From positions 58,870-122,869 of the forward strand of contig NZ_JABEYA020000018.1 of NCBI RefSeq assembly GCF_013074385.2: 64,000 nucleotides of DNA, given 5' to 3'. The number at the start of each line of letters is the position of its first letter. Positions within the stretch are counted from its first letter, which is position 1. Below the pieces are notes generated by a model. The model saw nothing but the letters and a program-made list of their open reading frames with translations, searched no databases and was not told the origin of the DNA. The stretch comes from Vibrio ostreicida. GTDB taxonomy: Bacteria; Pseudomonadota; Gammaproteobacteria; Enterobacterales; Vibrionaceae. Positions 27,633-36,748 of the stretch are shown here, one piece after another. The position numbers were made by a program, and so were the translations under genes.

Positions 27633-28000
27633 ATGACGGTAGCAACGGCGTAATGCCTTTCATCAGAAATGGACAGGTGGACATGCGCCACCTTTTTTTG
27701 TTTGGCAAATTCCAGAGCTTTACCAGACAACGATAATATCGGAGCGCCGTGCTCGTCATTAGTGACGATAAAGTCATGAAAGGTAACACCCTGCGCAATA
27801 CCGGTCCCTAGCGCTTTAGAAGCGGCCTCTTTGACCGCAAATCGTTTGGCAAGAAACCGCCCCTGCTGCTTCAAGTTGTTGAATTTTTCAAGTTCAACAT
27901 TCGTTAGGATCCGCTTTGCAAACGCCTCGCCATTACGAGCAAGCGCCTTTTCTACTCGATCAATCTCTGCAATATCTGTCCCTAATCCAATAATGGCCAT
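27617..28000 (-). CDS. acpS: Holo-[acyl-carrier-protein] synthase
   Basis: 127 residues, usual AcpS size. Metal and CoA binding motifs are the N-terminal GLGTDIAEIDRVEKAL and central FLAKRFAVKEAASKALGTG. It transfers phosphopantetheine from CoA to apo-ACP. It lies 5 bases downstream of pdxJ, the conserved recO-pdxJ-acpS cluster. Its 3' end overlaps barA on the other strand by 16 bases. Confidence 0.97.
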   Translation of the reverse strand: MAIIGLGTDIAEIDRVEKALARNGEAFAKRILTNVELEKFNNLKQQGRFLAKRFAVKEAASKALGTGIAQGVTFHDFIVTNDEHGAPILSLSGKALEFAKQKKVAHVHLSISDERHYAVATVIYESK

Positions 28001-28005
28001 AGCGA

Positions 28006-28737
28006 CTATTTACGTGCTTCAACCATAAGGGCTTTCATATCCGCCACCGCTTTGTGCAGGCCATCAAACGCAGCACGTCCAATGATGGAATGCCCTATAT
28101 TGAGTTCATAGATTTCTGGAATGGCCGCAATCGGAGCGACATTGTGATAAGTCAGCCCATGTCCAGCATTGACCGTAATACCTAAGTCAGCGGCGTAGCT
28201 TGCTCCTGCAGCAATTTTTTTGAGTTCATCTTGCTGATCTTCATCAGTATCAGCATCCGCGTAATGTCCCGTATGAAGCTCAACAAACGGCGCACCACAA
28301 GCCTTAGCTGCATCAATTTGTTCACGGTCTGGGTCGATGAACAAAGAGACTTTTATGCCAGCCTCAGACAACGTTTGAGTTGCCGCCTTGATCTTGTCCA
28401 AGTGACCGAGAACATTTAAGCCCCCTTCAGTAGTCAACTCTTCACGTTTTTCAGGCACTAAACAGACGTACTCAGGCTGAGTTTGCAAAGCGATCTCAAC
28501 CATCTCATCTGTCACCGCCATTTCGAGATTCATACGGGTTTGGATCGTCTCGCGTAAAATTCGAACATCTCGGTCTAGAATATGGCGTCGATCTTCTCTT
28601 AAATGAATCGTAATACCATCAGCACCAGCGCGTTCAGCCACTTCAGCCGCATGAACGGGATCTGGGTACTTCGTACCACGTGCATTGCGCAATGTAGCGA
28701 TATGATCGATGTTAACACCTAAATAGATTGAACTCAT
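28006..28737 (-). CDS. pdxJ: Pyridoxine 5'-phosphate synthase
   Basis: 243 residues with the PdxJ TIM barrel. Motifs include LGVNIDHIATLRNARGTKYPDP, GITIHLREDRRHI, CLVPEKREELTTEGGL, FIDPDREQI and the closing ELNIGHSIIGRA. It condenses 1-deoxyxylulose 5-phosphate with 3-amino-2-oxopropyl phosphate to pyridoxine 5'-phosphate. Its ATG overlaps the recO stop by four bases (ATGA). Confidence 0.98.
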   Translation of the reverse strand: MSSIYLGVNIDHIATLRNARGTKYPDPVHAAEVAERAGADGITIHLREDRRHILDRDVRILRETIQTRMNLEMAVTDEMVEIALQTQPEYVCLVPEKREELTTEGGLNVLGHLDKIKAATQTLSEAGIKVSLFIDPDREQIDAAKACGAPFVELHTGHYADADTDEDQQDELKKIAAGASYAADLGITVNAGHGLTYHNVAPIAAIPEIYELNIGHSIIGRAAFDGLHKAVADMKALMVEARK

Positions 28738-29462
28738 TTTCCAGTACTCCGTGATCTGGGCGCTAATATTTGCATAAATAGCTCCCTACTCTTTAGTGGT
28801 TTTCCGCCAAGATAAGGCTTTAGGGCTACACGTGTAAAGCGTTTTGCCGCGTTAAGTTGTTCTTTTGTGGTGAACCTTCTCTCACTAATGGCGATTAGCT
28901 CATCCCCTAAAAACGACAAGTTATCTCGTCTCACTGACGCAATGAACCCTTTCTGCTCTCGATATCGATAGGTCATCTTAGGTTCAATAGGCTCCCCACT
29001 GCCTGCACAATGCAGGAAATCAACGCCGTACCCCATTGCTGACAACAAGGCCAGTTCAAAGCGTCGCAGAGCGGGCTCTGGATTTTCGCACTGAGCTAAC
29101 TCTGTCAAAGCGTGGAGATAGTCATGAAACAATGAGGGCATAGCAACTTCCGCAGCCAACACTCTACCTAAAAGCTCATTCACATAGAGCCCTGAATACA
29201 GATAAATGCCGCTTAAAGGAAGACCTAAGCTAATCGGTTCAGCCTGGCGAAGTGTTTTCATCGAGCCTTTCCCTGACCATTTAAGTAGCAATGGCGTGAA
29301 AGGTTGGAGGGCGCCTTTTAAGGTAGAACGTTTGCTTCTAGACCCTTTGGACATCAAGGTTACTCGGCCGTATTCTTCACTAAACACATCAAGAATCAGG
29401 CTTGATTCACTGTAGGGGCGTCGATGGATCACAAAGCAGCGCTGTAAACCTTCTGAAGTCAT
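28734..29462 (-). CDS. recO: DNA repair protein RecO
   Basis: 242 residues from the ATG at 29462 (MTSEGLQRCFVIHRRPY). An in-frame TTG at 29474 adds four residues. The N-terminal OB-fold (about 1-80), a helical middle with a Cys (LHCAGSGEP), and LGGKPLKSRELF near the end fit RecO. RecO loads RecA onto SSB-coated ssDNA with RecR. Neither start has a good ribosome binding site, and a terminator (29487-29512) sits directly upstream, so recO translation and transcription here look weak or specially controlled. Confidence 0.93.
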   Translation of the reverse strand: MTSEGLQRCFVIHRRPYSESSLILDVFSEEYGRVTLMSKGSRSKRSTLKGALQPFTPLLLKWSGKGSMKTLRQAEPISLGLPLSGIYLYSGLYVNELLGRVLAAEVAMPSLFHDYLHALTELAQCENPEPALRRFELALLSAMGYGVDFLHCAGSGEPIEPKMTYRYREQKGFIASVRRDNLSFLGDELIAISERRFTTKEQLNAAKRFTRVALKPYLGGKPLKSRELFMQILAPRSRSTGK

Positions 29463-29482
29463 AGAAATCGCCAATATTGCAT

Positions 29483-29512
29483 GAAAAATAAGGAGCCTTT
29501 AGGCTCCTTATT
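29483..29512 (-). terminator. Terminator after era, directly before recO
   Basis: The perfect stem AATAAGGAGCC (29487-29497) pairs with GGCTCCTTATT (29502-29512), loop about 4 bases. On the minus strand it is followed by T residues at 29487-29483 (TTATTTTTC). It separates era from recO by a strong hairpin and captures the only GGAG sequence near recO. Confidence 0.85.
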
Positions 29513-29550
29513 CAAAGTGTTCTTAGAACGAACTCAATTCGCGGCCCAAA

Positions 29551-30528
29551 TTACAAATCGTCGATATAACCTAGTGAGCGCAAGGCGCGTTCATCATCAG
29601 CCCAACCAGATTTCACTTTGACCCAAGTTTCTAGGTAGACCTTACGCCCAAATAACTCTTCCATATCAAGTCGAGCTTCTCGGCCAATTGTCTTTATCTT
29701 ATCACCACCCTTACCAATAACCATCTTCTTCTGGCCGCTGCGTTCGACGAGGATCAGAGCATTGATATGAAAACCATCGGTTTCTGGGTTGTAATCAAAG
29801 CGTTCAATCTCAACAGTGACTGAATATGGAAGCTCTTCTCCGGTGAAACGCATCAGCTTTTCACGGACAATCTCAGAGGCCATAAAACGTTGAGACCTAT
29901 CGGTAACATATTCTTCAGGGAAATGGTGCGTCGCTTTAGGCAAATGTGCTTTTACATGCTTGCGAAGTACATCAATGTTCTTTCCGTGTTTAGCCGAAAT
30001 AGGGACGACATCGACAAATTCCATTTTCTTCGACATGTCCATCATATGCAACATGACATCATTACGATCTTGTACATTATCGACTTTGTTCACACACAGG
30101 ACAACAGGAAAATTAGATTTGCGGAGTTTGGTCAGTACCATCTCATCATCATCTGTCCAGTGAGTACCATCAACCAAAAAGAACACCAAGTTCACGTCAC
30201 TGAGTGACGAGTTTGCCGCGCGATTCATTAGACGGTTGATCGCTCGCTTTTCTTCAATGTGTAATCCTGGCGTATCCACATAGATGGCCTGATGGTCACC
30301 TTGTGTATCGACACCCATGATACGATGGCGAGTTGTTTGCGGCTTTCGTGATGTAATCGAGATTTTCTGGCCCAGAATTCGGTTCAGCAAGGTTGATTTA
30401 CCGACATTTGGACGCCCAACGATCGCGACAAAACCACAATGCTGATTCTCAGGAGAGCTGGCTGGCTCTTCATTTGATGAGAAAAAAGCATCAATATCAA
30501 AATCATTATTTTCTGTTGAATCAGTCAT
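29551..30528 (-). CDS. era: GTPase Era
   Basis: 325 residues, about 25 longer than E. coli Era because of an acidic N-terminal extension (residues 1-30). GTPase motifs: G1 GRPNVGKSTL, G2 SRKPQTTRHRI, G3 DTPGL, G4 NKVD, and SAK. The C-terminal KH domain has KKMVIGKGGDKIKTIGREAR. Era binds the 3' end of 16S rRNA and aids 30S assembly at the membrane. It overlaps rnc by 8 bases, so the two are translationally linked. Confidence 0.97.
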   Translation of the reverse strand: MTDSTENNDFDIDAFFSSNEEPASSPENQHCGFVAIVGRPNVGKSTLLNRILGQKISITSRKPQTTRHRIMGVDTQGDHQAIYVDTPGLHIEEKRAINRLMNRAANSSLSDVNLVFFLVDGTHWTDDDEMVLTKLRKSNFPVVLCVNKVDNVQDRNDVMLHMMDMSKKMEFVDVVPISAKHGKNIDVLRKHVKAHLPKATHHFPEEYVTDRSQRFMASEIVREKLMRFTGEELPYSVTVEIERFDYNPETDGFHINALILVERSGQKKMVIGKGGDKIKTIGREARLDMEELFGRKVYLETWVKVKSGWADDERALRSLGYIDDL

Positions 30529-31198
30529 TGTTCAGTTGCTCTAATGCTAGCTCGGCAGCCGCTTGTTCTGCTTTGCGACGGCTCGTACCTTTACCAATTA
30601 CAGGTGAACGAATACCTGCTACATCACACGACACCGTAAACTGCTGGTTATGTGCTTCACCTTTAATATTAGTCACTGTGTAGACAGGCAAGGCTTTTCT
30701 TCGCCCCTGCAGAAACTCCTGAAGACGAGTCTTAGGATCTTTCTGAGAGACTCCGGGTTGAATAGCATCAAGCCTTTGCTGATACCAACTCAGGATCATC
30801 TGGCGAACGCCTTCGATACCCGTATCTAGGTAAACCGCACCAATGATAGCTTCAACAGCGTCCGCTAAAATCGAGTCGCGACGAAAACCACCACTTTTTA
30901 ATTCACCTGGACCTAATTTTAAGTGATCTCCTAGTTCGAATTCTCGCCCCAACTCCGCCAGAGTGTGGCCACGAACTAATGTCGCACGCATACGGCTCAT
31001 ATCTCCCTCATTAATTTTAGGGAAGCGATGATAAAGATCGTCAGCAATGACAAAACTTAAAATTGAATCGCCCAGAAATTCAAGACGTTCATTATGCTTT
31101 CCATTTGCGCTACGGTGTGTCAGCGCCAAATGGATAAACTCGGCATCTTTAAACTGATAACCGAGCTTTTTTTCTAGTTTGGAAATAGGAGAATTCAT
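30521..31198 (-). CDS. rnc: Ribonuclease III
   Basis: 225 residues: an endonuclease domain with the family signature RLEFLGDSILSFVIAD and the second acidic site DAVEAIIGAVYLD, then a C-terminal dsRNA-binding domain (about 153-222) with GTSRRKAEQAAAELALEQL. It cuts double-stranded RNA, including rRNA precursors. It is in the conserved lepA-lepB-rnc-era order. Confidence 0.98.
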   Translation of the reverse strand: MNSPISKLEKKLGYQFKDAEFIHLALTHRSANGKHNERLEFLGDSILSFVIADDLYHRFPKINEGDMSRMRATLVRGHTLAELGREFELGDHLKLGPGELKSGGFRRDSILADAVEAIIGAVYLDTGIEGVRQMILSWYQQRLDAIQPGVSQKDPKTRLQEFLQGRRKALPVYTVTNIKGEAHNQQFTVSCDVAGIRSPVIGKGTSRRKAEQAAAELALEQLNND

Positions 31199-31213
31199 GC
31201 TTTCTCAATAGGG

Positions 31214-32110
31214 TTAGTTAATACCACCGATGCGGTCAAATCGCACATCAGTTGGAATCCAGGACGGCAAAATACTGTCAGAATCACGTTCAAATTCGAA
31301 ACTGATCCAGATTGCGACGGCTTTACCTACTAGATTAGCCTCTGGGACAAACCCCCAGAAACGACTGTCTTTACTGTTATCACGGTTATCTCCCATGACA
31401 AAGTATTGGCCTTCCGGTACCACCCATTCGTTCACACCACGTCGAGGCTGATATTGGTCCTCAAAGTTGGGGCGAGTTGGGTTGACGAGAATTTGGTGCT
31501 CTGTCGCTCCCAGCTTTTCATTGAGCTGGATGAGTGGCACAGAACCTATACGATACGGGCTTTCCTTGATTTCAGACAAAGGGACTTGAGTACACTGACT
31601 CTCACCTTTCGATTGAATACACAGCTCTTTTGTCCGGCTGTAACGCACGATATCACCGGGTAGCCCGACAACTCGTTTGATGTAATCCACACTTGGCTCT
31701 GGCGGATACTTAAAAACGACAATATCGCCTCTTTCAGGCCTACCTGTTTCAACCAGCTGCTTTCGCCAGACCGGATCTTTGAGACCATAAGCGTATTTTT
31801 CAACCAAAATAAAATCCCCGACCAATAAGGTCGGCATCATTGAGCCAGAAGGAATTTGAAAAGGCTCATAGATAAAGGAACGTAGAACCAACACTGCACC
31901 AATGACAGGAAAAATAGACACACTATTTTCAATCCACCAAGGCTGTTTGCTCAACTGCGCAACCGTCGATGAATCGAGACCGTTGGTCTTTGCCTCAAGC
32001 TCAGCTAACTTTGCTCTGCGCTGTTTAGCAAATATTAGTTTCTCTAGTACCCAAACGATACCAGTCACCAATGTGACAAGAACCAGAATCAGTGAAAATG
32101 TCTTCGCCAT
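31214..32110 (-). CDS. lepB: Signal peptidase I
   Basis: 298 residues. There are two N-terminal membrane segments (about 3-23 and 64-82). The catalytic Ser90 lies in PSGSMMPTL and Lys145 in DYIKRVVGLPGD, followed by the GDNRDNSKDSRFWGFV box near the C-terminus. It cleaves Sec and Tat signal peptides at the periplasmic face of the inner membrane. The gene is 87 bases downstream of lepA and 15 upstream of rnc. Confidence 0.98.
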   Translation of the reverse strand: MAKTFSLILVLVTLVTGIVWVLEKLIFAKQRRAKLAELEAKTNGLDSSTVAQLSKQPWWIENSVSIFPVIGAVLVLRSFIYEPFQIPSGSMMPTLLVGDFILVEKYAYGLKDPVWRKQLVETGRPERGDIVVFKYPPEPSVDYIKRVVGLPGDIVRYSRTKELCIQSKGESQCTQVPLSEIKESPYRIGSVPLIQLNEKLGATEHQILVNPTRPNFEDQYQPRRGVNEWVVPEGQYFVMGDNRDNSKDSRFWGFVPEANLVGKAVAIWISFEFERDSDSILPSWIPTDVRFDRIGGIN

Positions 32111-32197
32111 TGAATTCCCTTATCTCAGAAATACGAAAGTGAAAGAGTTCAAACCCTTTCACTCACCAAACATCTTATTAGGTCAACACCTAACAAG

Positions 32198-33991
32198 TTA
32201 ATCTTTACCTACGTGTAATATCGCTAAGAAGGCTTCTTGAGGCAACTCAACATTACCGATTTGCTTCATCCGTTTCTTACCTTCTTTTTGCTTTTTCAGT
32301 AGCTTTTTCTTACGGCTCACATCACCACCATAACATTTAGCAATCACGTTTTTACGTAGCTGCTTAACGGTAGAACGAGCAATTATATGGTTACCAATCG
32401 CCGCCTGAATAGCAATATCAAACATCTGACGAGGGATAAACTCTTTCATCTTTTCAACAAGCTGACGACCACGTGTCTGGGAGTGTTCTTTATGAGTAAT
32501 CATCGCAAGAGCATCGACCGTATCACCATTGAGAAGTACATCAACACGCACCATATTGGATGCTTCAAAGCGCTGGAAGTTGTAGTCCAAAGAAGCGTAA
32601 CCGCGAGAGGTCGACTTGAGGCGATCGAAAAAGTCGAGTACAACTTCAGCCATAGGAATATCATACGTAACCGCAACTTGATTGCCGTGATAAACCATAT
32701 CAACCTGAACACCCCGCTTCTCAACACACAAGGTAATTACGTTGCCCAAATATTCTGAAGGAACCAAAATATTACATCGAGCGATCGGCTCACGGATTTC
32801 TTCAATATCATTCACTGCAGGTAGCTTAGCTGGGCTGTCTACATAAAGTAACTGACCCCCCGCTTGCTCGACCTCATAAACAACCGTTGGTGCCGTTGTA
32901 ATCAAATCTAAGTCATACTCACGCTCAAGACGTTCCTGAATGATCTCCATATGCAACATACCAAGGAAACCACAACGGAACCCAAAACCCAATGCCGCTG
33001 AATTTTCAGGCTCATAAAAGAGAGACGCGTCGTTTAAGCTCAGTTTGCCTAAGGCATCACGAAAGTTTTCGTAATCATCGGAAGACACAGGGAACAAACC
33101 TGCATAAACCTGAGGTTTGACTTTCTTAAAGCCTGGGAGAGGCGCTTGACATCCATTCTTTGCCAAGGTCAATGTATCCCCCACTGGCGCGCCAAGAATA
33201 TCTTTAATACCACATACAACCCAACCAACTTCACCGGTTCTAAGTTCGGAGGTGTCGACCTGCTTAGGTGTAAAAATACCCAAGCGATCCACGCCCCAAA
33301 CCTGTCCAGTACTCATGACCTTGATCTTGTCATTCTTGGTAAGAACACCATTTTTAATTCTTACTAAAGAAACAACACCGAGGTAATTATCAAACCAAGA
33401 ATCAATGATTAAAGCTTGTAATGGTGACTCGGGGCTTCCTTCCGGCGATGGGATAGAGGCAACAATGTTTTCTAACACATCTTGAACACCTAATCCGGTT
33501 TTCGCTGAACATCGCGTTGCTTCAAGTGCATCGATACCCACAATTTCTTCGATTTCTTCTGCAACTCGCTCAGGATCTGCCGCTGGAAGATCAATCTTAT
33601 TTAGGATAGGAACCACTTCCAGATCCATTTCAATTGCGGTGTAACAATTGGCCAGAGTTTGAGCCTCTACACCTTGGCCAGCATCGACGACCAAAAGGGC
33701 ACCTTCACACGCAGCCAATGAGCGTGAGACTTCGTAAGCAAAGTCGACATGCCCAGGAGTGTCGATGAAATTTAACTGGTAGGTTTCACCGTCTTTGGCG
33801 GTGTAGTTGAGTGTCACACTTTGGGACTTAATGGTGATACCACGTTCACGCTCAAGATCCATCGAGTCTAAGACTTGCGAGGCCATTTCTCGATCACTTA
33901 ATCCACCACAATCTTGGATCAAACGGTCAGAAAGGGTCGACTTACCATGGTCGATATGGGCGATTATCGAAAAGTTACGAATGTGCTTCAT
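32198..33991 (-). CDS. lepA: Elongation factor 4 (LepA)
   Basis: 597 residues from the ATG at 33991 (MKHIRNFSIIAHIDHGKST), matching the usual LepA start; a TTG 15 bases upstream adds five residues. GTPase motifs are AHIDHGKST, DTPGHVDF and NKIDLP. EF-G-like domains II, III and V follow, then the LepA-specific C-terminal domain ending in KKKLLKKQKEGKKRMKQIG. It is a ribosome-binding GTPase proposed to remodel stalled or assembling ribosomes. No clear ribosome binding site precedes either start. Confidence 0.97.
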   Translation of the reverse strand: MKHIRNFSIIAHIDHGKSTLSDRLIQDCGGLSDREMASQVLDSMDLERERGITIKSQSVTLNYTAKDGETYQLNFIDTPGHVDFAYEVSRSLAACEGALLVVDAGQGVEAQTLANCYTAIEMDLEVVPILNKIDLPAADPERVAEEIEEIVGIDALEATRCSAKTGLGVQDVLENIVASIPSPEGSPESPLQALIIDSWFDNYLGVVSLVRIKNGVLTKNDKIKVMSTGQVWGVDRLGIFTPKQVDTSELRTGEVGWVVCGIKDILGAPVGDTLTLAKNGCQAPLPGFKKVKPQVYAGLFPVSSDDYENFRDALGKLSLNDASLFYEPENSAALGFGFRCGFLGMLHMEIIQERLEREYDLDLITTAPTVVYEVEQAGGQLLYVDSPAKLPAVNDIEEIREPIARCNILVPSEYLGNVITLCVEKRGVQVDMVYHGNQVAVTYDIPMAEVVLDFFDRLKSTSRGYASLDYNFQRFEASNMVRVDVLLNGDTVDALAMITHKEHSQTRGRQLVEKMKEFIPRQMFDIAIQAAIGNHIIARSTVKQLRKNVIAKCYGGDVSRKKKLLKKQKEGKKRMKQIGNVELPQEAFLAILHVGKD

Positions 33992-34027
33992 GATTTGGTG
34001 TGACAAACTCTTTAAAATAGGGACATA

Positions 34028-34050
34028 AGAAAGCCGTCTTAAGACGGAGT
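34028..34050 (-). terminator. Possible terminator between rseC and lepA
   Basis: The palindrome CCGTCTTAAGACGG (34034-34047) is followed on the minus strand by CTTTCTT. It would form a 5-bp stem with a TTAA loop. The T-run is interrupted, so it may be partial. Confidence 0.5.
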
Positions 34051-34094
34051 TTCAATCAAGGGGCAGATTCTACCCAATTTCTGTGCACTTCGCA

Positions 34095-34565
34095 CTAGCT
34101 AATTGGCTCTCCCAATATACGGAGCAAAACCACACCTTGCATCGACTGACGCTCAACATTCAATGATAGCTTTTTCGCTAGGTAGATTCCTAATGCGGTA
34201 CAGAGTGCAGATGACAGAATAACAGGGCCTTCACCAGCACCTAGCGCAGGAGCCAGCAACCATTGACCGCATAAAGCGCCGAGTATCATAGAAAATAATG
34301 GCACCAAATAAACCACCGCGGCAGATTGAAGTAAGCTCTTTTCTGGCAAACCAATTTCAACAACCTGCCCTTCCTTAACCAATTTATGCGTGCTTAAGTG
34401 CCAGTGGAGAGATTTATTGCCAAGTGCTTTCGACACGATCCCCGTACCACAATTTTTCTGTGAAGCGCAGCTATTACAACTGGTTTGTTGCTCACAACTC
34501 AGTTCTACATTGTACCCTGTAGGAACTGATGTAACAGAAGATACCGTCGCTAAGGCCGTCATCAT
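34095..34565 (-). CDS. rseC: SoxR-reducing / sigma-E regulatory protein RseC
   Basis: 156 residues. An N-terminal cysteine-rich stretch (CEQQTSCNSCASQKNC, four Cys) suggests a redox or Fe-S role. Two membrane helices are in the middle and C-terminal half (AAVVYLVPLFSMILGALCG and GPVILSSALCTALGIYLA). In E. coli it takes part in reducing SoxR together with the Rsx complex and affects RpoE slightly. The start overlaps the rseB stop by four bases. It is the last gene of the rpoE-rseABC operon. Confidence 0.93.
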   Translation of the reverse strand: MMTALATVSSVTSVPTGYNVELSCEQQTSCNSCASQKNCGTGIVSKALGNKSLHWHLSTHKLVKEGQVVEIGLPEKSLLQSAAVVYLVPLFSMILGALCGQWLLAPALGAGEGPVILSSALCTALGIYLAKKLSLNVERQSMQGVVLLRILGEPIS

Positions 34566-35527
34566 GGCGTTAAACTCTTGTTTTTATCTATGGTCACTGA
34601 TTGAGCGATACGTTTTGCTGTTGCTGGCGGGATATCACCAATAACAGAAATCTCTTTATCACCTTTTACGTAGCTATGAAGCGTTCGGCGCCCTTGTCGT
34701 ACCAATTGCCCTTTCAGGGAATTACTGTCGCGTTCAGACACGTAGATGGAGAAACTGAATAAGCCATCGGTGAACATCTGTGTTTCAACCATTCGAGCAG
34801 TATCTTCCATTCTATAACGATTGAGCTCTTCAGATTCAAAGCCCTTTGGAATCCATCCAACATCCCAGAAACTCTCTTTTAACTTACCTTTTGGTAAAGA
34901 AAGGACTTCAGGCAGCTTGACCTCATTCAATCGACCCAAAATATCTGCAATTTTGTCGTTAACACTGAACGAAATTGTACGGAACTGCTCCAACACTTCA
35001 CCGTCACGATCGACTAAATCGGCTCTCAGTGGCAATTTGGTTTGCTCGTCTATCCACAAGATATAGGAATAGCGCAACCCATCTTTGGGAGCAATTCTCA
35101 GCACTTGACATGCAGAACCTGCTTCGCGAGCACGACCCACTTGGACAAAATCGTAAAATTCTCCAAGTTGGTCAACATTGGAATTGAGTAAGGGGATTGT
35201 AGGCGCTACGATGTTGCCTGACTCAATGGTAAAGGGTTCAACACCCGGTTCGATGTAACTCACTTCATCACCGCGACGAATCACCTCCCTTAGCGAGCCA
35301 CTCAGATAAACCAGATGCGCTAATTGTTGTTTATCATTGCGGGCATGACGATACAAAAGGGGTTCAATGCTGTTTTTCTTGATGAGGATATACGATAGCT
35401 CATAGTTGAGATGCTGACTGGCTTTGTTCATTTGAAGCAACAAAGCCTTCGCAGGCTTTTCGTCTGCGAAGGCTAATGGCGAGCTCAAACTGAACAGTGT
35501 CAGTACACTGATCAGAAATTTTCTCAT
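34562..35527 (-). CDS. rseB: Sigma-E regulatory protein RseB
   Basis: 321 residues with a signal peptide (MRKFLISVLTLFSLSSPLAFA, cleavage before DE). The LolA-like N-terminal lobe (about 25-200) and the smaller C-terminal lobe (about 220-315: GWIPKGFESEELNRY) fit MucB/RseB. It binds the periplasmic part of RseA and shields it from DegS; off-pathway lipopolysaccharide releases it. It overlaps rseA and rseC by four bases on each side. Confidence 0.95.
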   Translation of the reverse strand: MRKFLISVLTLFSLSSPLAFADEKPAKALLLQMNKASQHLNYELSYILIKKNSIEPLLYRHARNDKQQLAHLVYLSGSLREVIRRGDEVSYIEPGVEPFTIESGNIVAPTIPLLNSNVDQLGEFYDFVQVGRAREAGSACQVLRIAPKDGLRYSYILWIDEQTKLPLRADLVDRDGEVLEQFRTISFSVNDKIADILGRLNEVKLPEVLSLPKGKLKESFWDVGWIPKGFESEELNRYRMEDTARMVETQMFTDGLFSFSIYVSERDSNSLKGQLVRQGRRTLHSYVKGDKEISVIGDIPPATAKRIAQSVTIDKNKSLTP

Positions 35528-36135
35528 TCAGCGACCGTCTCTAGTTTATCAGTACTGTTGCTACTTAAACGCAACTGCAATTCATAGTCTTGCAGCAGCG
35601 CATTAATATGGCGACGTTGTCCCTGAAGATTCGCTTCACTTGCTGGTGATGCTTGTTCAACAGAAGAGCGCGTTAAACTGACTGGGGCAGCGCTCCCAGA
35701 AAAAGGAATAGTTTGCAGCACGGGAAGCTGATCGGTTGCAGGCTGACCTGATTCACTCCCACCATACTGTTGCACACCCAATATCACCGCCAGTGAGACA
35801 CAAGCCGCGACCGCAACCTGTCCAAACTGAGTCAGCCAGACAGGCAAATGGCGACGAGCGCGAGAAGGTACAGGCTGTGATTCCAGTGGTTGTTCGCTAA
35901 TATCGACGATATTGTCGACAGTAAACGTTGAATGCACAGGTTCATCTTCCAGCGCGAGCGCCACGTTCTGTGCGATATTCCATTCCAACCTTTCTGGCGC
36001 CTCACCTCTCATTACATCACCGATCAGGTGAAAGTGATTCCACGTTGCAAGTCCATCTTGCTCTATTTCTGTAATTAGAGCCTTATCGACCAGTTCCCCA
36101 TCCATAAGTGCTGAAAGTTTTTCTTTGTCAGCCAT
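35524..36135 (-). CDS. rseA: Anti-sigma-E factor RseA
   Basis: 203 residues from the ATG at 36135 (MADKEKLSALMDGE); GGTGAAG upstream forms the binding site, so the earlier ATG at 36147 is unlikely. The cytoplasmic N-terminal domain binds RpoE. A single membrane helix (FGQVAVAACVSLAVILGV) and a periplasmic domain, cut by DegS during stress, follow. The gene is directly after rpoE and overlaps rseB by four bases. Confidence 0.95.
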   Translation of the reverse strand: MADKEKLSALMDGELVDKALITEIEQDGLATWNHFHLIGDVMRGEAPERLEWNIAQNVALALEDEPVHSTFTVDNIVDISEQPLESQPVPSRARRHLPVWLTQFGQVAVAACVSLAVILGVQQYGGSESGQPATDQLPVLQTIPFSGSAAPVSLTRSSVEQASPASEANLQGQRRHINALLQDYELQLRLSSNSTDKLETVAE

Positions 36136-36161
36136 TCTCTTCACCATAATTTATGCTGGTA

Positions 36162-36740
36162 CTAGCGTTGCAAAAGTGGCTGAATTTTATTTTCAACCGC
36201 TTCACGTGCGCGGAAGATACGAGATCGTACCGTTCCAACAGGGCAATCCATTACTGCCGCGATCTCTTCATAACTTAAACCATCTAGTTCTCGAAGAGTC
36301 ATCGCCGTTTTTAAATCATCGGGTAGTGCTTCGATTGCACTGAAAACTACGCGTTTCAACTCATTGGACAACGTTAAATTCTCAGGGTTCGAAATTTCTT
36401 TCAATGCACTACCTGTTTCGTAATATTCAGCTTCTTCAGTATCCACATCCTGTGCTGGTGGACGGCGCCCTTGAGCAACGATATGATTTTTGGCGGTATT
36501 AACCGCGATTCGATATAACCAAGTATAGAAAGCACTTTCGCCACGAAAACTTGGTATTGCACGGTACGCTTTTATAAATGCTTCTTGTGCGACGTCAGGT
36601 ACATCTCCAGGATTGTTGACGTAGCGAGAAATAAGGTTGCAAACTTTGTTTTGGTACTTCGTTACCAATAAGTTAAATGCTTGCTTATCTCCATTCTGAA
36701 CGCGCTCAATTAATACTTGGTCAGTCAGAGGCTCGTTCAT
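36162..36740 (-). CDS. rpoE: RNA polymerase sigma-E factor
   Basis: 192 residues from MNEPLTDQVLIERVQNGD, matching the E. coli RpoE start. Region 2 has LISRYVNNPGDVPDVAQEAFIKAYRA and SAFYTWLYRIAVNTAKNH. Region 4 has LDGLSYEEIAAVMDCPVGTVRSRIFRAREAV. It directs transcription of envelope-stress genes and is held by RseA. Upstream are a sigma-E-type promoter (36844-36871) and a three-codon minigene overlapping its ATG. It is divergent from nadB. Confidence 0.97.
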   Translation of the reverse strand: MNEPLTDQVLIERVQNGDKQAFNLLVTKYQNKVCNLISRYVNNPGDVPDVAQEAFIKAYRAIPSFRGESAFYTWLYRIAVNTAKNHIVAQGRRPPAQDVDTEEAEYYETGSALKEISNPENLTLSNELKRVVFSAIEALPDDLKTAMTLRELDGLSYEEIAAVMDCPVGTVRSRIFRAREAVENKIQPLLQR

Positions 36741-36748
36741 TCGAGCAT
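36737..36748 (-). CDS. Minigene overlapping the rpoE start
   Basis: ATG-CTC-GAA-TGA: three codons whose stop overlaps the rpoE ATG. An AGGAG stands three bases before the minigene ATG and eleven before the rpoE ATG. E. coli rpoE is translationally coupled to an upstream frame (rseD); this may be a reduced analogue, or chance. Confidence 0.3.
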   Translation of the reverse strand: MLE

